Shown here: piece by piece, positions 5,399-6,943 of the stretch
Layout of the letters: every line of letters begins with the position of its first letter
How positions within the stretch are numbered: the stretch's first letter is position 1
Source: Euryarchaeota archaeon UBA124
Lineage (GTDB): Archaea > Thermoplasmatota > Poseidoniia > Poseidoniales > Poseidoniaceae
Direction of reading: 5' to 3'
Assembly: GCA_002502215.1 (NCBI GenBank)
Contig: DAPT01000027.1
Location: forward strand, 1 to 6,943
DNA length: 6,943 nt
Notes under the pieces: generated by a model
The model's input: only the letters and a program-made list of their open reading frames with translations
Told to the model about the DNA's origin: nothing
The model's database searches: none
Translations under genes and position numbers: made by a program

Positions 5399-6943
5399 AA
5401 TCTCATCGATGCTGGGCAAACCGATTCAATCAGTGATAAGGTCGTTGCTTGGGAACAAATGAGTGATGGAAAAATTCTGATGGTAACCGGTAGCGGAATG
5501 TTGAGTGTTAACTCCTTTGAAGCAGGTGCACACTCAGAGGTTTGGAGTTTGGACCTGAACATAACGGCGAATTCTGGGACCATCGATGCTGGAGAAAATC
5601 TCCTGGCAGTCGCACACAATTCAGGTGTCGTCATCGTTCAGTTGGCCCAACAAATCATAACTCAATACATCAACACAAGCAATCCCGTCGATGCAGTTGA
5701 TTGGGACAATGACGGAGACACTTGGGTTGGTTACTTTGCTGGACAACGACGAGCAGAAGAGTGGTCGGGCGGCTTCCCCTCTGGTGTCACCACGGACGCA
5801 CATACCGGCGGAATGAAGACGATGCTCATCACACCTACCGGAGATGTGTTGACAGGTGGCTTCGACTCACGTGTAAAAATTACCTCAAACAGTGGAACTT
5901 TGTTGCAACAACTCACTGAAATGACTTCTGCAGTCAACGTTCTTGAGATGGATTCGGACGGGCGTCTTCTCGTTGGTACGGCCGGCGGGGAGCTCTATCG
6001 TTACAACCTGAGCGATTATTCCTATGATGTCCTCTCAATCTCCTCAAACCCGCAAATCGTCTACTTGAAACAGATGGATTTTGCGACGTACCATGTCGGG
6101 ACGCAGTCCGGTGAAATCATCGAAGTTGACACGACCACCTTTACCGAAGGCAGCATGTACGACACAAGCGGAAAGGTCCTTGGTTCTCTCAAAGGAAACA
6201 ACGGTGAAATCTACATCGTCTCTGGATTCTCATCCACAACACGCGTTCATCTCTTCGACATCGACAGCGATGGTGATGGCGTAACAGATGCACTTGATGC
6301 ATTCCCAAGCGACGCGAGCGAAACGAGTGATACCGATGGTGACGGCGTTGGAGACAACACAGATGAATTCCCAAATTCCGTCAACGAATCCGTTGATTCG
6401 GACGGTGATGGTGTTGGTGATAACGCAGACATGTTCCCTTCCAACGGCGATCAGACGATTGATTCGGATGGGGACGGCTATGGTGACAACAGCGATGGGA
6501 TTGACGGCGATGCTTACCCGTTGGATGCCTCACAATGGTCCGATACCGATCGAGACGGCTACGGCGACAATCCAGCCGGAACCACACCGGATGGATGTCC
6601 AAACATCAATGGTTTCTCAACGGAAGATCGTTATGGCTGCCCGGACAGCGATCTGGATGGATTTTCGGATCCAGATGAAAACTGGACCTCGGTCCAAGGT
6701 GCGGATGCGTTGCCAACCGATGGGACTCAGTGGGTTGATGGTGATGGAGATGGTTACGGCGACAACGCTCTGGGAACAAATCCAGACAAGTGCCCAACAA
6801 AGAATGGAAACTCGACACGAGCGTGGTTGCCAGATCCACAAAATCCGCAACAGAACACCGAATTACCATCGCACGGATGTGAAGACAAGGATGGAGATGG
6901 TTGGGCTGATGCCTCAGAGTCCAATGGAATGGATCTTGTCAAA
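5285..6943 (+). CDS. Secreted beta-propeller-like protein with thrombospondin type 3-like calcium-binding repeats, 3'-truncated
   Basis: An exported protein, open through the right window edge (553 residues visible). Residues 1-38 are a signal peptide. Residues 39-324 contain six or seven strand-rich units of the kind DGRLLVGTAGGELYRY, NGEIYIVSG and GENLLAVAHNSGVVIV, typical of WD40/PQQ-like propellers. From residue 327 there are eight DxDxDGxxD units, the acidic calcium-binding pattern of thrombospondin type 3 repeats. Six N-X-S/T sequons in the mature part fit archaeal surface glycosylation. It is likely a cell-surface or released adhesive or binding protein; no catalytic motif is visible. 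It starts 10 bases after the coiled-coil gene. Start choice: ATG 5285 avoids overlap. ATG 5264 (in frame, overlapping the previous gene by 11 bases) and ATG 5324, preceded by GGTGG and giving the most compact signal peptide, are real alternatives. Confidence 0.92.
   Translation, partial: MRLFDNSIQPRWYMRTTASIVLCLLLTHLLLPMVPVSANLIDAGQTDSISDKVVAWEQMSDGKILMVTGSGMLSVNSFEAGAHSEVWSLDLNITANSGTIDAGENLLAVAHNSGVVIVQLAQQIITQYINTSNPVDAVDWDNDGDTWVGYFAGQRRAEEWSGGFPSGVTTDAHTGGMKTMLITPTGDVLTGGFDSRVKITSNSGTLLQQLTEMTSAVNVLEMDSDGRLLVGTAGGELYRYNLSDYSYDVLSISSNPQIVYLKQMDFATYHVGTQSGEIIEVDTTTFTEGSMYDTSGKVLGSLKGNNGEIYIVSGFSSTTRVHLFDIDSDGDGVTDALDAFPSDASETSDTDGDGVGDNTDEFPNSVNESVDSDGDGVGDNADMFPSNGDQTIDSDGDGYGDNSDGIDGDAYPLDASQWSDTDRDGYGDNPAGTTPDGCPNINGFSTEDRYGCPDSDLDGFSDPDENWTSVQGADALPTDGTQWVDGDGDGYGDNALGTNPDKCPTKNGNSTRAWLPDPQNPQQNTELPSHGCEDKDGDGWADASESNGMDLVK
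6263..6943 (+). repeat. Eight tandem DxDxDG (thrombospondin type 3-like) repeats, array continues past the edge
   Basis: Units start at 6263, 6329, 6395, 6461, 6542, 6644, 6737 and 6884. The first three are exactly 66 bp (22 residues, DxDGDGVxDxxDxFP). The later units are 81, 102, 93 and 147 bp because of insertions. Two of these carry a cysteine pair (GCP...YGC and KCP...HGC). The aspartates are the calcium ligands in the thrombospondin type 3 family. Confidence 0.9.

Noticed and set aside
6189..6444. - strand frames with Ser/Pro or His/Arg repeats opposite the TSP3 array
   Set aside because: They are the antisense reading of Asp/Gly repeat codons and have no independent support.

Overview
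The window carries one co-oriented run of genes on the + strand, with no RNA gene, insertion sequence or CRISPR array. The style suggests a planktonic euryarchaeon of the Marine Group II / Poseidoniales kind: moderate GC, short gaps between genes, a GGTGA-type Shine-Dalgarno site, small winged-helix and zinc-ribbon proteins, and a large secreted protein with acidic DxDxDG repeats. That assignment rests on gene style only, not on a marker gene, and is an inference.

Layout. (1) Positions 1-1667: a P1B-type heavy-metal ATPase, cut by the left window edge. It has the full catalytic core, a CPC ion-binding helix, and an unusual C-terminal HEVS motif. (2) 1716-2186: a winged-helix regulator with a glycine/alanine linker and an extra C-terminal domain. 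(3) 2243-2635: a small protein of three tandem four-cysteine zinc ribbons. (4) 2642-2770: a possible 42-residue basic protein whose stop overlaps the next start as ATGA. (5) 2767-5274: an 835-residue cytoplasmic protein with about 558 consecutive residues lacking proline (a very long helical rod), followed by a proline/methionine-rich linker and a tail with repeated LRPV(Q/K) motifs. (6) 5285-6943: a secreted protein with a signal peptide, a probable beta-propeller and eight thrombospondin type 3-like calcium-binding repeats, cut by the right edge.

How they may work together. The ATPase and winged-helix gene are adjacent and could form a metal-export/regulator pair, but the regulator has no cysteine and no recognisable metal site. 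The zinc-ribbon, coiled-coil and secreted genes follow closely; the last two are only 10 bases apart, so co-transcription is plausible. No sequence evidence links the rod protein to a known pathway. The most unusual objects are the rod protein with its repeated tail motif, the possible small coupled gene before it, and the mixed signature of the ATPase.
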